A DNA stretch of 64,000 nucleotides from Pectinophora gossypiella (Eukaryota; Arthropoda; Insecta; Lepidoptera; Gelechiidae). Shown here piece after piece: positions 1 through 11,063 of the stretch; position 1 is the stretch's first letter, and every line of letters starts with the position of its first letter. Below the pieces are notes generated by a model. The model was not told the origin of the DNA, did no database searches, and saw only the letters and a list, made by a program, of their open reading frames with translations. Made by a program: the position numbers and the translations under genes. Location: the NCBI RefSeq assembly GCF_024362695.1, contig NC_065425.1, positions 3,601,001 to 3,665,000 of the forward strand. The letters run 5' to 3'.

Positions 1-83
1 GACAACTTGCAGCCACTGTTGATACGAAGTCCAAAGATGGATATCGCAAATATATAGAATTAAAAAAATATATAAAAAAGTAA

Positions 84-170
84 AAATAGTTATGGAAAAT
101 TCCACTTCATAATCATGGTCCGAATCATTCCCTTCAGTCTTCGTTACGATGCCACTAACACCTGGAATCT
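84..170. mobile_element. MITE-1 fragment, one arm
   Basis: This is one arm of the palindromic MITE-1 family, best preserved at 11488-11692. It holds GAAAATTCCACTT and then runs through GTTACGATG to CACTAACACC. The opposite arm is absent. It is non-coding. Confidence 0.6.
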
Positions 171-421
171 ACAACCTATGCAAAAAAGGTATAGCAACGT
201 AATAAGCTACAAAAATAAATATAGCATAGAGACTCAAGATATTGGATCGTTGTATGTAAGTTTACGTTTGGGTGGTGTTGTAAATATATGAGAAACACGG
301 AATGGGCCGGCATGGCACTCTCATCTGAGGTGAAATACTAGACGCGACCTTTGACTTTTAGGGCAATTGATGTCGAATGTTGTGAGGGGGTAGTCCTGAT
401 GTACACTGGAATGCTTCTCAA

Positions 422-525
422 TCTTCAGACTTGCACTAATAAGTTTTTAATTTATCCTGAAGTGCATTTTTCACTAAAATAGTTAGCTCGACTATTATAG
501 ATAGCAATACGGCGCTAAGTCCTAA
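422..525 (+). repeat. family E fragment
   Basis: A degraded piece of dispersed family E (better copy at 1434-1640). It matches the part reading CTTGCAC..AATTTAT..AAGTGCA, then the segment before the gatacggctcacc motif. The class of family E is unknown. Confidence 0.45.
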
Positions 526-587
526 GACGAATATTATAAACGATGCAAAAGGTTATGAGTCCATCGCTCATTTATTATGATCATAAC

Positions 588-709
588 ACTACCTATAAAG
601 TAGTCGTTGTCAGGGGCCTTTGGCGGCTCAATAGTAACCCTGACACCAGGGTTGATAAGGTTGGTAATCCACCTCACAACCCACACGAGAGAAGAAGACT
701 ACCTATAAA
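588..709 (+). mobile_element. SINE-A, 5'-truncated, with 12-bp target duplication
   Basis: Only the 3' part of SINE-A is present (600-697), from GTCAGGGGCC to the tail CACAACCCACACGAGAGAAG. It is bracketed by a perfect duplication ACTACCTATAAA at 588-599 and 698-709. A 5' truncation with a target duplication is the signature of LINE-type target-primed integration. Confidence 0.85.
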
Positions 710-745
710 ACTCTATCCATTGATTTAGGTATTATCAAGGTCTAA

Positions 746-1293
746 ACACATTGAAGCAATTCATCTAATCTAATCTAATCTAGCCTACAAGATCCCACTG
801 CTGGGCAAAGGCCTTCCCTTCCTCTTTCCATTTTTCGCGGTCCTGCGCGTATTCCGGCCAGTTCCTCCGGCAAGCGTCCAAGTCGTCACGCCATCTCTTT
901 CGAGGTCTGCCACGACGCCTGTATCCGTCATGAGGCACCCAATGTGTGACGATCCGTGCCCACCGCTCAGGGTGCATGCGACAAACATATCCGGCCCAAT
1001 CCCATTTGAGTTTGGCGGCATCCCGGCCCACATCAGCGTTTCCCGTTTTTGAACGCAGTGTTGTGTTTCGGACTCGATCAATTCGTTTGACACCCAACAC
1101 ATTACGCTCAATCGCTCTTTGGCAAACCTTGAGCCTGGACTTTTGACGTTCCGTCAATGACCAAGTCTGGGCACCGTAAGTTAGGATGGGCAGAATACAC
1201 ATGTCGATGAGCTGAGCGATGAGCAATTAATCTAAAAAGCGATATTGCTACTTTGACATTAAAATATTTGTTGACATTATTGTGCACTTACTT
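746..1293. mobile_element. MITE-2 copy split by an RTE insertion
   Basis: The left piece (746-768, ending gaagcaattcatctaa) and the right piece (1223-1293, starting gcaattaatctaaaaagc and continuing to tgcacttact) match the intact MITE-2 at 14862-15022. The RTE fragment 769-1222 sits between them. A 13-bp segment at 756-768 recurs at 1223-1235 with one mismatch and is the likely target duplication. Confidence 0.6.
769..1222 (-). pseudogene. RTE-type LINE, 5'-truncated C-terminus of ORF2 plus tail
   Basis: The minus-strand frame 783-1222 encodes about 147 residues of the region after the reverse transcriptase fingers and palm. It includes LTYGAQTWSLT, KVCQRAIERNVLGVKR, KLKWDWAGYVCRMHPERWA and GRPRKRWRDDLDA, and it ends in AQQWDLVG. 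These are hallmark motifs of the C-terminus of RTE-clade LINE proteins. The RT catalytic part is absent, so this is a dead 5'-truncated copy. A five-base repeat (TTAGA on the minus strand) at 769-782 is the 3' tail. It lies inside MITE-2. Confidence 0.88.
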
Positions 1294-1307
1294 TCACCGG
1301 ACTTGGA

Positions 1308-1395
1308 ATAGAATAGAATAGAAATTGTTTATTATAAAAGGACGTCACGCACAAAGACGAGACAATAACATCACTTACAATTTTTCACAAAAAAA
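1308..1395 (-). mobile_element. LINE-F 3' tail
   Basis: The AATAGAATAGAATAGAA tail, followed by tttattataaaaggacgtc, matches the reverse complement of 19320-19381 and resembles 29380-29440. This is the 3' UTR end of a LINE whose coding part is not in the window. Confidence 0.55.
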
Positions 1396-1433
1396 AAACA
1401 AAAAACATAGGAGGATGTTCATTAGAATGATCA

Positions 1434-1640
1434 TAAGACTTGCATCAATGCGTTATTAATTTATCTTAAGTGCAGTTTTGTCTGACACATTTGGCTCGAC
1501 CATTACAGATGGCGATACGGCTCACCGCCTATCACGTTGGTCTAACAGAAACCTCGGTGTGGTGTGGGTAATTAGTTGAATTTGCTATGGATGTACCTCT
1601 GGCTATCCCAATTGGGATATAGTCGTGAGCTTATGTGATA
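1434..1640 (+). repeat. family E, fairly complete copy
   Basis: A dispersed repeat reading from CTTGCATCAATGCG through GGCGATACGGCTCACC and TTGGTCTAACAGAAA to AATTGGGATATAGTCGTGAG. At least seven other copies occur: 422, 19.1-19.5, 32.86, 36.0, 38.7-39.2, 48.3 and 52.8 kb. No tail or target duplication is clear, so I cannot assign a class; a LINE 3' end or a SINE are both possible. Confidence 0.65.
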
Positions 1641-1759
1641 TGGTGCGGTTGTATAAAATAATAGGCAAGTACCTACATAAATTGTATCTTTGCTGGATTG
1701 GAAGCGAATGAAGTAGCTGTTTATCTTCAATTTATACCTATTACTACAACTTATTTAGT

Positions 1760-2138
1760 AATTCAAATTCAAAATTTTCATTCAGTAGGTAACATAGTTA
1801 CACTTTGAATCGTCAATTTTACATAACGAACATCTCATCCGCCTAAAACTACTGCAGCTTCTCACAACCTGTATAGCCGGGGAAAAGAAGCTGCAAGAAA
1901 AACCTCGGCACAGGGCCCTAGACGTTCTTAAACAAATAAAAAAATTAACATAAAACACAAAATATTGGTATACAATTGAGTAATGTAGCTGCCTAATATC
2001 AGTTCTCAGACAGTTAATCCCATGCATTCATATCTTCTAAATAATCACTTACTTTATAATAACCTTTTTTGTAAAGTTTTTGTTTAACTACTGTCTTAAC
2101 GCGGTTGAAAGGCAAATTCTGAATGTCAATAATGCAGA
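1760..2138 (-). pseudogene. LINE-B 3' end (last codons plus 3' UTR)
   Basis: The reverse complement matches 46981-47359 of the longer LINE-B copy. It shares the last coding residues before the stop, the 3' UTR with the AGGGCCCTGTGCCGAGG and CCGGCTATACAGG stretches, and a TTTGAA-type tail. It is 5'-truncated, which is usual for LINE copies. Confidence 0.85.
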
Positions 2139-2139
2139 T

Positions 2140-2565
2140 ATTGTTTTTTAATGTTTTGTTTTTTATTCAAACTAATTCAAAAATATTATCTTTTCAAAAT
2201 TGGTTTACATAGTCAGCGCTTTTTGAACGTCAATATATTATTTTTCATATTGTAACAAGAAAACTGGTTTCGCAAGTTTCAGACATTATCTAGTTTAGAT
2301 ACCACTGTACAACGCCTACAATCCGTCTAGAATAAAAACACATTTTTAGTTTTATATATTTGTTTCTATTTGTGCAATAAATTTTCTTAATATTATTATA
2401 ATAATACATAATGTTTCATCATAACAAACATAATGAACATATTACAGTAAATACGTCGAGAGCGTTGGTAAGTAGTCAATTGATTACTTGTGGCTTTTCC
2501 TTATCATATTGCATATTGATAACATACTTACTTATATAGGTAGATGTATCAGTAACATTGTAAGT
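2140..2565. other. AT-rich stretch, nothing recognised
   Basis: I see no repeat family, credible reading frame or tandem array here. Confidence 0.5.
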
Positions 2566-2568
2566 ATA

Positions 2569-2770
2569 CAGGGTGTTAGTAATATCGTAACGAAAACTTT
2601 GAAGGATGATTAAGCCCATGATTCTCAATAGATATGATGTAGTATTTTCTGTCGCATAAGTGTGAAATAAATTTTCATGAATTTTCCGACAGGAAATTAC
2701 ACTTGATATCAACTCAGAATTATGGTCTGGATCATACCCCTCAGTATTGGTTACGGTGTTACTAACACCC
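2569..2770. mobile_element. MITE-1, both arms
   Basis: It begins TA-CAGGGTGTTAGT and ends ACTAACACCC. The two arms are imperfect inverted copies around a short AT-rich centre, about 200 bp in all. Confidence 0.75.
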
Positions 2771-2799
2771 ATACCTACTTGTAGGACTACCTGTACATA

Positions 2800-2998
2800 C
2801 TATGAAGAAATTATTCAGGCCATGATTATGGGTTAATATCAAGTGGAATTTTCCATCGCAAAATTCATGGTATTTTTTACTTTTTAAATTTATGTTCAAT
2901 TCTATACTTTTTCGATAGAAAATTCCACTTGATATTAATTCAGAATAATGAGCTCAACCATCCCTCTCAGTATTCGTTACGATGTCACTAACTCCCTG
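2800..2998. mobile_element. MITE-1, outer left end lost
   Basis: A second copy follows the first almost directly. The central TCAAGTGGAATTTTCC and GAAAATTCCACTTGATA arms pair. The right end GTCACTAACTCCCTG is present, but the left terminal repeat is missing. Confidence 0.7.
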
Positions 2999-2999
2999 T

Positions 3000-3665
3000 A
3001 TACATCAATCTCAATGCCTACGACTCGGCCTAGTAACATAAGGGTGAACCTCATCCATTAAGTTGATTAAAACCTGAAATAATGTAATCCACGATATGTT
3101 ATAAAAGTTTAGTGTCAATCTGGATTGGAAGAACATAAAAAATTTAGTACATACGTACGTGTACTTAGAAAGTAATCGTGATTCTTGTAAATATCCGAAG
3201 ATTGAGTCGTAAATTTTATGGCCGTGTAAAGTTAGTACCTTCCATAATGTTACAAAGAGTGCATTTAAATGCAAGGAAACTAACTATTTTCTGTCCAGCA
3301 TTTTCTGTCCCGTATTTGAAAAAAAAAATTGACGCCAAAACGTAGTAACTACGTGTTATAGAACGAAATCTTTCAATTAAGACATGTTTAACTGAAAAGT
3401 AGGAGATAAAGACACACAAATAATTTTTAAATTCAATATTTTCTTATATCGAAAAAGAAGTCAAAAAATATGGAACTGTTGACATAAAGCTTATTAAGCA
3501 AACGTGTTATCTTCTCTAGACGGTCAGCTGAAGGCATTCTATACCTTTTACCCTCCTTAACTTTACCAAAGTACAGTCATAAAAAAGTAGCAAAAATAAT
3601 TCTGAGAAAAGAAGCGACTGAAAGTTTCCCGAACTTGCTCAATTAGAGACTACAAGAGCAGTATA
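3000..3665. other. no feature recognised
   Basis: AT-rich sequence. Short minus-strand frames at 3011-3419 lack similarity to anything I know and have ordinary composition. Confidence 0.45.
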
Positions 3666-3666
3666 T

Positions 3667-3762
3667 ACAGCGAGTTAGTGACACCGTAACGAAGACTTTG
3701 GGGGTGGATTCAAACTACGATTCTTAGTTGATATCAAGGGGAGTTTCCTGACAGAAAATTAA
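3667..3762. mobile_element. MITE-1, left arm only
   Basis: It reads ATACAGCGAGTTAGTGACAC, then CGTAACGAAGACTTTGGGGG and on to ATATCAAGGGGAGTTTCC. The second arm is absent. Confidence 0.65.
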
Positions 3763-3764
3763 TA

Positions 3765-4425
3765 AACTTATTTTAGTATGTACGGTTTGCAACCGCACAT
3801 GTCCCGCGTCAGCTATTTTACCTTTTACGCAATTGTATAATTAGTTCACGACTCTTCAAGGTAGTGTGTACTCGCGTATTAATGTAATTAACTTTAACAA
3901 GAAAGTAATCAATAAAACGCACTTTTTACGCTATCAATATTGTTCTCATTTTGACTCCACATCAGTTTATCAAGATTATCATCTTATCATCAAAAGATCA
4001 TACAAGTCTAGCAAGAGATTGTACATAGTACTTTTTAATTTATTTTCAGTCCCATATTATGATTTAAGCTGCTCCACAGGACCCAAATTTAAAATAAAAA
4101 AATACGAATTAATAAAAAAAAACCATCAATGTAAATTGAACAACGCGAATAGTCGCTAGAGTAGTCGAAAGCGAGGCAGCAAAAGCTCATTTTAATTAAA
4201 CATTTCCGACAAGAAAAAATAGATATTCTAATTTATTATACGTTGCCGTGTCACTAACACCATGCATAAAATAGGGTAAGTACTTAGTTTCCAACTATTC
4301 ATATTTTTTACTATACGTCTAAACACGAAATTATTATGGAATTTGTATGAAAAAGCAATCTGTGACGTTATAGAAAAACGTGACGAAATGTCGCACTTAT
4401 TATTTACATTTTTAATTTTTACATA
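3765..4425. other. AT-rich stretch, nothing recognised
   Basis: A 97-codon plus-strand frame at 3866-4159 is lysine- and asparagine-rich, as expected of AT-rich noise. I do not call it a gene. Confidence 0.4.
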
Positions 4426-4427
4426 CA

Positions 4428-4548
4428 TACTATACATAAACTTATGCCTATTTCCCACAGGGGTAAGTAGAGACTATAGAATTCCATTTGCTTCGATCCT
4501 GACACATTTCTCTTGCTTCTCTTCATTCTTAAAATTCATAAAAAAGTT
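4428..4548 (-). pseudogene. LINE-H C-terminal end
   Basis: This is a degraded copy of a family also seen at 12053, 37568, 52408 and (inverted) 57545. On the minus strand the family reads as the end of a LINE protein, with the recurring sense of CQDRSKW and VSAYP, a stop, and an ATGT-repeat tail. This copy retains the part around GATCGAAGCAAATGGAATTC. Confidence 0.55.
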
Positions 4549-4625
4549 AAATAGAAAAAAAAATTGTCACGTTTAGATCTGTCTTTATTTAGTAATCAGA
4601 ATTTCATAAATTATCTTTGTTCTCG

Positions 4626-4914
4626 AAACTACCCAATCTGACCCCGATACCGACCCCGCCGGCGTGGTCGACGATTTCCCTCATTCAGCGCTTATCGCTA
4701 TCGACTCACTAGGGTTGATTAATTCTTTCAAATATTTTTCCTCTCAGACGACGCCCTGAGCCGAGGTTCGCGCCCAACTGGGCACCCTCAGGCCTGTTGT
4801 CTTAAACGTTGTACCGGGTGAGAGGCTTCAGCGCTCCCCATTTGTCCGGCCAAGTAGTTAATGCCATCTGCGGCAAATCTACAATAAGTCACGTCAAAAA
4901 AAAAACTACCCAAT
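4626..4914 (+). mobile_element. family P retroposon, 5'-truncated, 12-bp target duplication
   Basis: The element at 4638-4902 runs from CCCCGATACCGACCCCGCC to GCGGCAAATCTACAATAAGT and ends in poly(A). The perfect duplication AAACTACCCAAT lies at 4626-4637 and 4903-4914. The full-length reference copy is 55617-55956. Confidence 0.88.
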
Positions 4915-4915
4915 T

Positions 4916-5768
4916 ATATCCGTCATGTATAAAAAAATACTTACAGTATGTACTATATTTCATATATTAATCAAGTATTAGTTATCAGCAAAAAACTAAT
5001 AAAAAGGAAGTTGTTAAAGAAGATATTGAAGCTTCAGTAACTCCTCTAATCAGGTCGGTTCTGCTTCGCAATCAGCAAAACATAGTGAATGGTGGCAAAG
5101 GGATCATTCCCCTGATTACAACTTTGGCTTGTTTCACATCGGACTGGTGGAAACGCATTGGTGCGACAAAGGCGTATTATGATGGGCGAGGCTTTGCATC
5201 AGATGACCGTTTCTGAGCAGGTAAATAGGGCTAGGTTGTTCTGCTGGAGAAATGATTTCACAATTCAGGTTTGCTTTCGAGTTGTTTTTGGGTGATTATT
5301 TTTTTTTATTTTTATTAGGTAATTCGTTACTAACTTCGTGTACTTGGAATTGATTTTAATTTGTTGAATAACGTGTTTAAATTGATTAAATAAGGTCAAA
5401 ACTATATGATGTGTTTATATTTAGAACGAAAAAATTATACATTTAAAGATAATATACTTGTTTATTTTATGAACATAAATGCAATTTCAATTTATCTTAT
5501 GAATTTGTTTTTGTGTAGTTTACTATGTGTGCAGTAAGTATGTGAAATTTTAAATGTGACCTGTTGAGTCTTTGATTAAATTTGAGCAAAAGTGACCTGG
5601 TAATAATGTCAAGCAACTTACTCTAGACGAGGAAATGTATTCTCTTGAATCAAGAAGACAATATATACTTACTTCAAAATAAATCTTGTTAGGCGTATTT
5701 TCTTTAGTCGTAACATGAACTTTTCTGACTGGTTTGCACTTGAAAAAATCAACCATCATCATTTTCTT
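4916..5768. other. no feature recognised
   Basis: Mostly AT-rich, unique-looking sequence. The 70-codon minus-strand frame at 5550-5762 has no recognisable domain. Confidence 0.45.
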
Positions 5769-5769
5769 C

Positions 5770-6045
5770 CTATCGTTATCCTAACAGGGTCCGCTTACCT
5801 AACCTGAAAATTTAACAGGTCCGACTTTTTACAGAAGCTACTGCCTGTCTGACCTTCCAAACCTCGAAGGGAACACCAGCCCAATATAGGTTTGGTCACA
5901 TACTTCCAAAATGCATTTCTTGGGAATCTGAGTTTCCACACGATGTTTCCCTTCACCGCTGAGCATGATGATCCAAATATAAATTCGAAAATCACTGGTT
6001 TAGGCCCGGTCAAGCGTTTCTCCAACTGGGCTACCACGGCTGTCG
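5770..6045 (-). mobile_element. SINE-D, near full length with tRNA-like head
   Basis: Read on the minus strand, the head contains TAGCCCAGTTGG, an exact match to the pol III A-box consensus. The body follows, with CATCGTGTGG-type and TGGGCTGG motifs, then GGTTAGGTAAGCGGACCCTG at the 3' end. This is the copy that best shows the tRNA origin of SINE-D. Other copies start downstream of the head. Confidence 0.75.
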
Positions 6046-6087
6046 AAAAAAGAACCACCCAGTAACATATTGACCATCTCACAGGTC

Positions 6088-6336
6088 CCTGATTTTGACC
6101 CCGACGGCATGGTCGACGATTTTCCTCAATCAGCGCTATCGATTCACCAGGGTCGATTAATTGTTTCACATATTTTTCCTGTCAGACGACGCTCTGAGCC
6201 GAGGTCCGCGCCCAACTGGGCATCCTCAGGCTTGTTGTCTTAAACATTGTACCGGGTGAGAGCCTTCAGCGCTCATTTGTCCGGCCAAGTAGTTAATCTG
6301 CGGCATATCTACAATTAGTCACGTCAAGAAAAAGAC
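6088..6336 (+). mobile_element. family P retroposon
   Basis: It runs from ACCCCGACGGCATGGTCGAC to TAGTCACGTCAAGAAAAA. It is 5'-truncated with small deletions relative to 55617-55956. Confidence 0.8.
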
Positions 6337-6639
6337 CATATTATCAGACACATCGGAACTTCGAACGCTGCGTTTCTCACGCGACCACTATCGTTTTGGT
6401 GCGAAAGGGCCCTTTGGCCAGCGAACATACATTTTGATGAGCTGATTATGGAATGAGTCGGAAGTAAAGTTGCTTTAGGGAACTTCTTCCCGGCGTTAAT
6501 AGACGTTTCCGTTGATTGGTTTTTCAATGAGACTTGATGAATAGTATTTGTTAGGTATACGATATTAAGAGCTCGTATTGTGTGGGTTAGTTGAATGGTA
6601 AGAAAACTGCTACTACGCCCAACTTTTTGTGAGGTGAAT

Positions 6640-6985
6640 GGCTCTTAACTCTTTCCATCATCACTAATTTAACGCTCTTGTCGGTATAGCATTCTCCATG
6701 CTACTTTTTAGAGAAAAAAAATAGGGCAGTGGTTTCCCTTTTGCCTTCCGCCCAGCAATACTCTGTCTGACGCGAGTGGGATGGCGCTCAGAGAAGTCTA
6801 TTTCGAAGCCGTACTAGGACTCCTGTCCTCCGCTTCTGAATAGTATTGACAGTTACTACTGCCCCCTGTCAGGTTCCAGGTTATAGTCACTGTGACGCGC
6901 CCCTTCCGTCCTGCATAGCGGTACCGATGGCTCCCATCTCCGCCTCTGCAACCGTTGAAGTCTTCACCCGTATCTCTGGGCCTTA
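6640..6985 (-). pseudogene. LINE-J 3' end
   Basis: Related copies lie at 51520-51690 (minus), 57245-57437 (plus, still recognisable as protein) and 57805-57880 (minus). On the minus strand this copy ends with the segment reading GAGAATGCTATACCGACAAG before the stop, which matches the end of the 57-kb frame. Frame-breaking changes make it a relic. Confidence 0.6.
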
Positions 6986-7015
6986 ATAATAATAAATAAA
7001 TAATAAGCTTTCGAC

Positions 7016-7299
7016 GAGGAGCTCGGTGGCGCAGCGGTAAACGCGATTGTTGAAGTTAAGCAACTTTCGCAAAGGCCGGTCATAGGATGGGTGACCACAA
7101 AAAAGTTTTCATCTCGAGCTCCTCCGTGCTTCGGAAGGCACGTTAAGCCGTTGGTCCCGGCTGCATTACCAGTCGTTAATAACCGTCAATCCGCACTGGG
7201 CCCGCGTGATGGTTTAAGGCCCGATCTCCCTATCCATCCATAGGGAAGGCCCGTGCCCCAGCAGTGGGGACATTAATGGGCTGATGATGATGATGATGA
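7016..7299 (+). mobile_element. SINE-B, head partly deleted
   Basis: It starts GAGGAGCTCGGTGGCGCAGC, continues with the 5S-like segment GGATGGGTGACC and the shared core TGCTTCGGAAGGCACGTTAA, and ends in a GAT-repeat tail. About 14 bases of the tRNA-like head are missing compared with 60798-61103. Confidence 0.88.
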
Positions 7300-7352
7300 G
7301 CATTAACTACTTGGCCGAACAAATGGGGAGCGCTGAAGGCTCTCACCTGGGA
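7300..7352 (-). mobile_element. family P fragment abutting SINE-B
   Basis: A short minus-oriented piece (GCATTAACTACTTGGCC to AGGCTCTCACC) follows the SINE-B tail directly, so SINE-B probably landed in or beside an older family P copy. Confidence 0.65.
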
Positions 7353-7626
7353 GCTAAATTGCACTTTATCTGATTCGATCAGAAAATACCTTAGCAGTTG
7401 TATCTTCAGCTTAACTGAGATCGGTTTCAGAAATAAAGTAAACATACCCAGTCGACTCCGTGCTCCAGAGCAAATACAATATTACTTATGTGTGCCCGCA
7501 CAAGCCGTATTCTGTATATTTTGAATTAATAATTATAATATTTTGGGGACTAAATTTATGCAAGTGAGCGATCAAAAACAATTCATTCTGTTCAGATTTA
7601 AGGTGATAGGTAATCAGCTTTTTAAT

Positions 7627-7892
7627 TCTTCTCCTTCTATCGTGTGGGTTTGTAAGGTGAAATACCAACCTCATCAACTATGGTGTCAGGGTTATTATTG
7701 AGCCGCCAAAGGCCCCTGACACGGCTCATGTAACGACTACTTACATCAGTAAGTAGTAACCGGGACCAACGGCTTAACGTGCCTTCCGAAGCACGGATCA
7801 TCTTACTTTTTGGACAATCAGGTGATCAGCCTGTAATGTCCTAACCAAACTATGGATCACAAAGTGGTTTTCGTGATATGTCCCGGGATTCT
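7627..7892 (-). mobile_element. SINE-A lacking the first ~50 bases
   Basis: The minus strand carries the SINE-A body, core and tail (CCCACACGATAGAAGGAG type). The B-box region is damaged by a deletion near 7884. Confidence 0.85.
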
Positions 7893-8044
7893 CTTGAAAA
7901 GAAAATGTAAATAAATACTCTTACGGGGTAGCCGCTACAAGTCTCAAGAAGACTCAATACTAATGACTTGTGGTTCTGCCCAACCAGACATGATATGGGC
8001 GTGAATTTACGTATCAATGTACGGTCACGAGTATTAATATGTAT

Positions 8045-8169
8045 TATACACTTTGGTACCATGTCACATTAACTTTTTTGACAAATTGAACTGTAAGTCT
8101 CACTAAATATCAAATATGTTAGTGCGACAGAGTCCTAAAGTGGGTACATTATATTGCTCATGACTGTAC
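8045..8169 (-). mobile_element. MITE-4 copy
   Basis: The minus strand starts TACAGTCATGAGCAATATAA and continues through CACTTTAGGACTCTGTCGCA to AATGTGACATGGTACC. A related copy is at 42372-42500 and a partial one at 37885-37990. It is short and non-coding. Confidence 0.55.
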
Positions 8170-8174
8170 CATAT

Positions 8175-8880
8175 ATTATTATTTATTTTAACTGTTGTTA
8201 GTGGTTACAGTTTTACGAGATTTTCTCGCCAGAATAACCTCTCCCAACAAAAATTATCCATCGCATTGGTAACTCGTGAGCAACGCTTCAGAATTTGGTA
8301 AAAGTTTAAATTAACGAAACTGATAGCACTTAGGGTTGAAAATGAATAATATTTATAAATGATAAGTAAGTAAAATACAAGCTATTATTTAACTTATTTC
8401 TTGTTCCGTTTCTTTTCATGTTTATGATTTTATGCTGGACTGGAAACGAGTACTTAAATATAGAACGTATTCACCTCTAATTTACCCATATAAAACAGTA
8501 TATATGACGTTTCATTAATAATAAACTCGACTTTCTTATTTATTTATTTATACAATTTATTGTTACAAAACATTGTTACAAACAGTATTAATATGACGTC
8601 GTTAAACCCCAAGAGAGTTTCTCCCGACACCATGCCCACAATACGTATTAACGTTGTATTGTATTGTGACATACAAAGAAAGGGCCCGCCCGATATAGAC
8701 CGCATGGTATTATAAGACGGTTCCAAGAAGGTAGAAGAAAAGCAACAATCTACACCGAACTATACTTGCGCTGGATATCACTCACACATTAAATAGTACA
8801 TAGTACAAGTAGCCTAGTCTTTGAATCGTCAGTCATAATTGACGAATGATTGAAATATGTAATATCGCTCTTAGGAAATA
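8175..8880. other. no feature recognised
   Basis: AT-rich with no repeat family I can match inside the window. Confidence 0.45.
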
Positions 8881-8882
8881 AC

Positions 8883-9080
8883 AGGGGGGCCAAAAAGGCC
8901 ACTTTTGATGAATCATAATATGTTCCTATTAGGAATTGAATTGCAATTCGTAAAATGGCTACTTATGGATTTACATATTTCAATTCATAAAACGATTCAT
9001 AATAATAATAATATGAATTGCCCATTTTGACAGTTTTCTATGGAAAGTCGTAAAATGGCCAACTTTAAGATGAATTGCAA
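8883..9080. mobile_element. possible MITE-2-related inverted-repeat element
   Basis: It starts CAGGGGGGCCAAAAAGGCCA and later carries GTAAAATGGCCAACTTTAAG and GATGAATTGC segments, which recall MITE-2 arms (GGCCAC, GAATTGC). The arms do not pair cleanly, so the call is weak. Confidence 0.35.
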
Positions 9081-9276
9081 ACGTCAAATAGCTGAATTCT
9101 TAGAAGTTAGTCATGCTTAGAGCTTACGCTTAGCACAATATATTTATTAATTAAAATATTTATTTATTTATTCAGATATCCAATAGCATTTACAATAAGT
9201 GTTTCCTTATACACATATTACATGTACAAATGTATTCGCCAATGACAGTTTTAGTGATTTTTTTCAATTATTTTCA

Positions 9277-9366
9277 GTTCCATACTTTTGCGACGGAAAA
9301 TTCCACTTGATGTCAACTCATAATGATGGTCCGAATCATTCCTCAAAGTTTTTGTTAAGACGTCAC
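9277..9366. mobile_element. MITE-1, right arm only
   Basis: It reads TTGCGACGGAAAATTCCACT, then the arm toward GACGTCACCTGTATA. The left arm is absent. Confidence 0.65.
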
Positions 9367-9639
9367 CTGTATATGTAAAATTAGGGTCTAAAGAATCTGA
9401 TTAAAAGAAAACTTTGGTAACCCTATTTAGCCTTGACGGGGACAACCCCCATAACTGTGTACACTTGTGTGTACACAGTCAACATTATGTAAACTTGATG
9501 CTTGAAGCCTGCGAGTTGCACCAACGTTTTACGTGTTAAATTGTGTGTTTATGTTTCACGTCGTTCAACATAATTTCCATTGGCTTGTAGTTAGAGCGTC
9601 CGGCTCATCATCTGGAGGTGTCACATTGACCCCCGATTT

Positions 9640-9990
9640 CTGCAGACATGTCTAATTTTATTTTAAGTTATACCTGTCAATATCTTATCCGCCGAAAAGG
9701 AAAGGGACGGATAATTGTCGACAAGTTAATTTTAAAATGAATGAATGAATAACCCGGGCGAATAAAATAGGCATCTCGCTGGTATGCAATCCGTTTGACG
9801 TGCTGTCTACTTAATTCTGTCGGGTTATTGGCCGATGAAAAATTTTTAGACGGTTGTTTTACATTTCGGCTTAAAATTGACGTGTGTTCCATAAATTTTA
9901 TGCCTGTCAATTACTCGTCCCTTTCTTTTTCAACGGATAAGAAAATGACAGGTATAACTTAAAATAAAATTAGATGGCGTCTGCAGGAAT
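9640..9990. mobile_element. MITE-3, both inverted ends
   Basis: The left end CTAATTTTATTTTAAGTTAT, continuing ACCTGTCA..TCTTATCCG, is the inverted copy of the right end near 9935-9975. The interior is non-coding. Further copies are 23885-24005 (half) and 54567-54925. Confidence 0.75.
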
Positions 9991-9994
9991 TAGC

Positions 9995-11060
9995 ACCATT
10001 GTCAAAAATTTGTGTCATTTTTAATCAAAGAATAATACTACGTACTTATAGAAAGGACACACTCCATCCCTTGTCATTTGAGTTTTACCTTATATATTTT
10101 TACCTTCACCTACAGATCATAGAGACAAGGCAGATATGCCCATATCAACACAAAATTACACCAGCTTGTATGTCGCCAGTCAACTCACGTCGCGTCGGCG
10201 TGTAAAGCGTCCGCACCAAGACATATCTGGCTAACATAGTGTTCATTGCGTAGTTATACAATCGCTAGTTGTGGTTGCGCGATACCAAAGAAGCAATTAA
10301 TGATGGGGCAACATTTAAATACGATTGTTGCCTTAGTAAAACATTTCGTTTTGTGCATATTTCGGTCCCGTGGCAATAGGTCACAGATGAATTATGAAAT
10401 TCTGATTACTAAATAAGAATAGAATAAGAATAAGAATAAAATAAATTTATTACCAGATTTAAATAAAGACAGATCTGAAAATGACGAAACACATTTTCTT
10501 TTTTCTATTTAACTTTTCTATAAAACTTAATAAATAAGTCAGACATTTTATCACGATTTGTAATGGCGTCACAGTGTGCTTTTTAACTAGTTTTTTTTTT
10601 TAATTTTATTTAGTAAAAAGTAACTGATTTGGCAGGAAACTAGCCTATTCTGTGCTTTCATCCCTATCAAGAAGGATGTTAGGAAAAAGGAAACAATCAT
10701 CTTATTATATTTGTCGAGTCCAAACACGTATACTCTGAAGTGTACTCCAAAGCAAACGTGATAGTTGGACTGCTCTCAATTTCTCAAACCGTACGGTCCC
10801 TTACTCATGCATTTGGGAATATTTTCCAACCATGATCTCTCAAGCATTTATTCTGTTTTTATTCCGGAGTCCGCTTACATAAACTTATGTTATATACCGG
10901 CTCGAAGGACCAAAAGAGATATAGGAGCCCGTTCTTAGTTTAAGTCTGAATACCCACTTCTCTTAATATAGTTGATAAGGTAAGTTAATGAAAGATGCAT
11001 GTGCAATATAAGACGATAATTATTCAGTTATTTAGTTTACAAGATAGAATTAAGGTAGAG
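9995..11060. other. no feature recognised
   Basis: About 1 kb of AT-rich sequence. The segment 10395-10510 shares scattered words with 4545-4620 in inverted order (AAGACAGATCTG against CAGATCTGTCTT), a hint of one more old repeat. Confidence 0.4.
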
Positions 11061-11063
11061 TAT

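Noticed and set aside
7230..7445. A 71-codon minus-strand frame with His and Pro runs
   Set aside because: It lies on the SINE-B tail and a family P scrap; the His run is the GAT tail read backwards.
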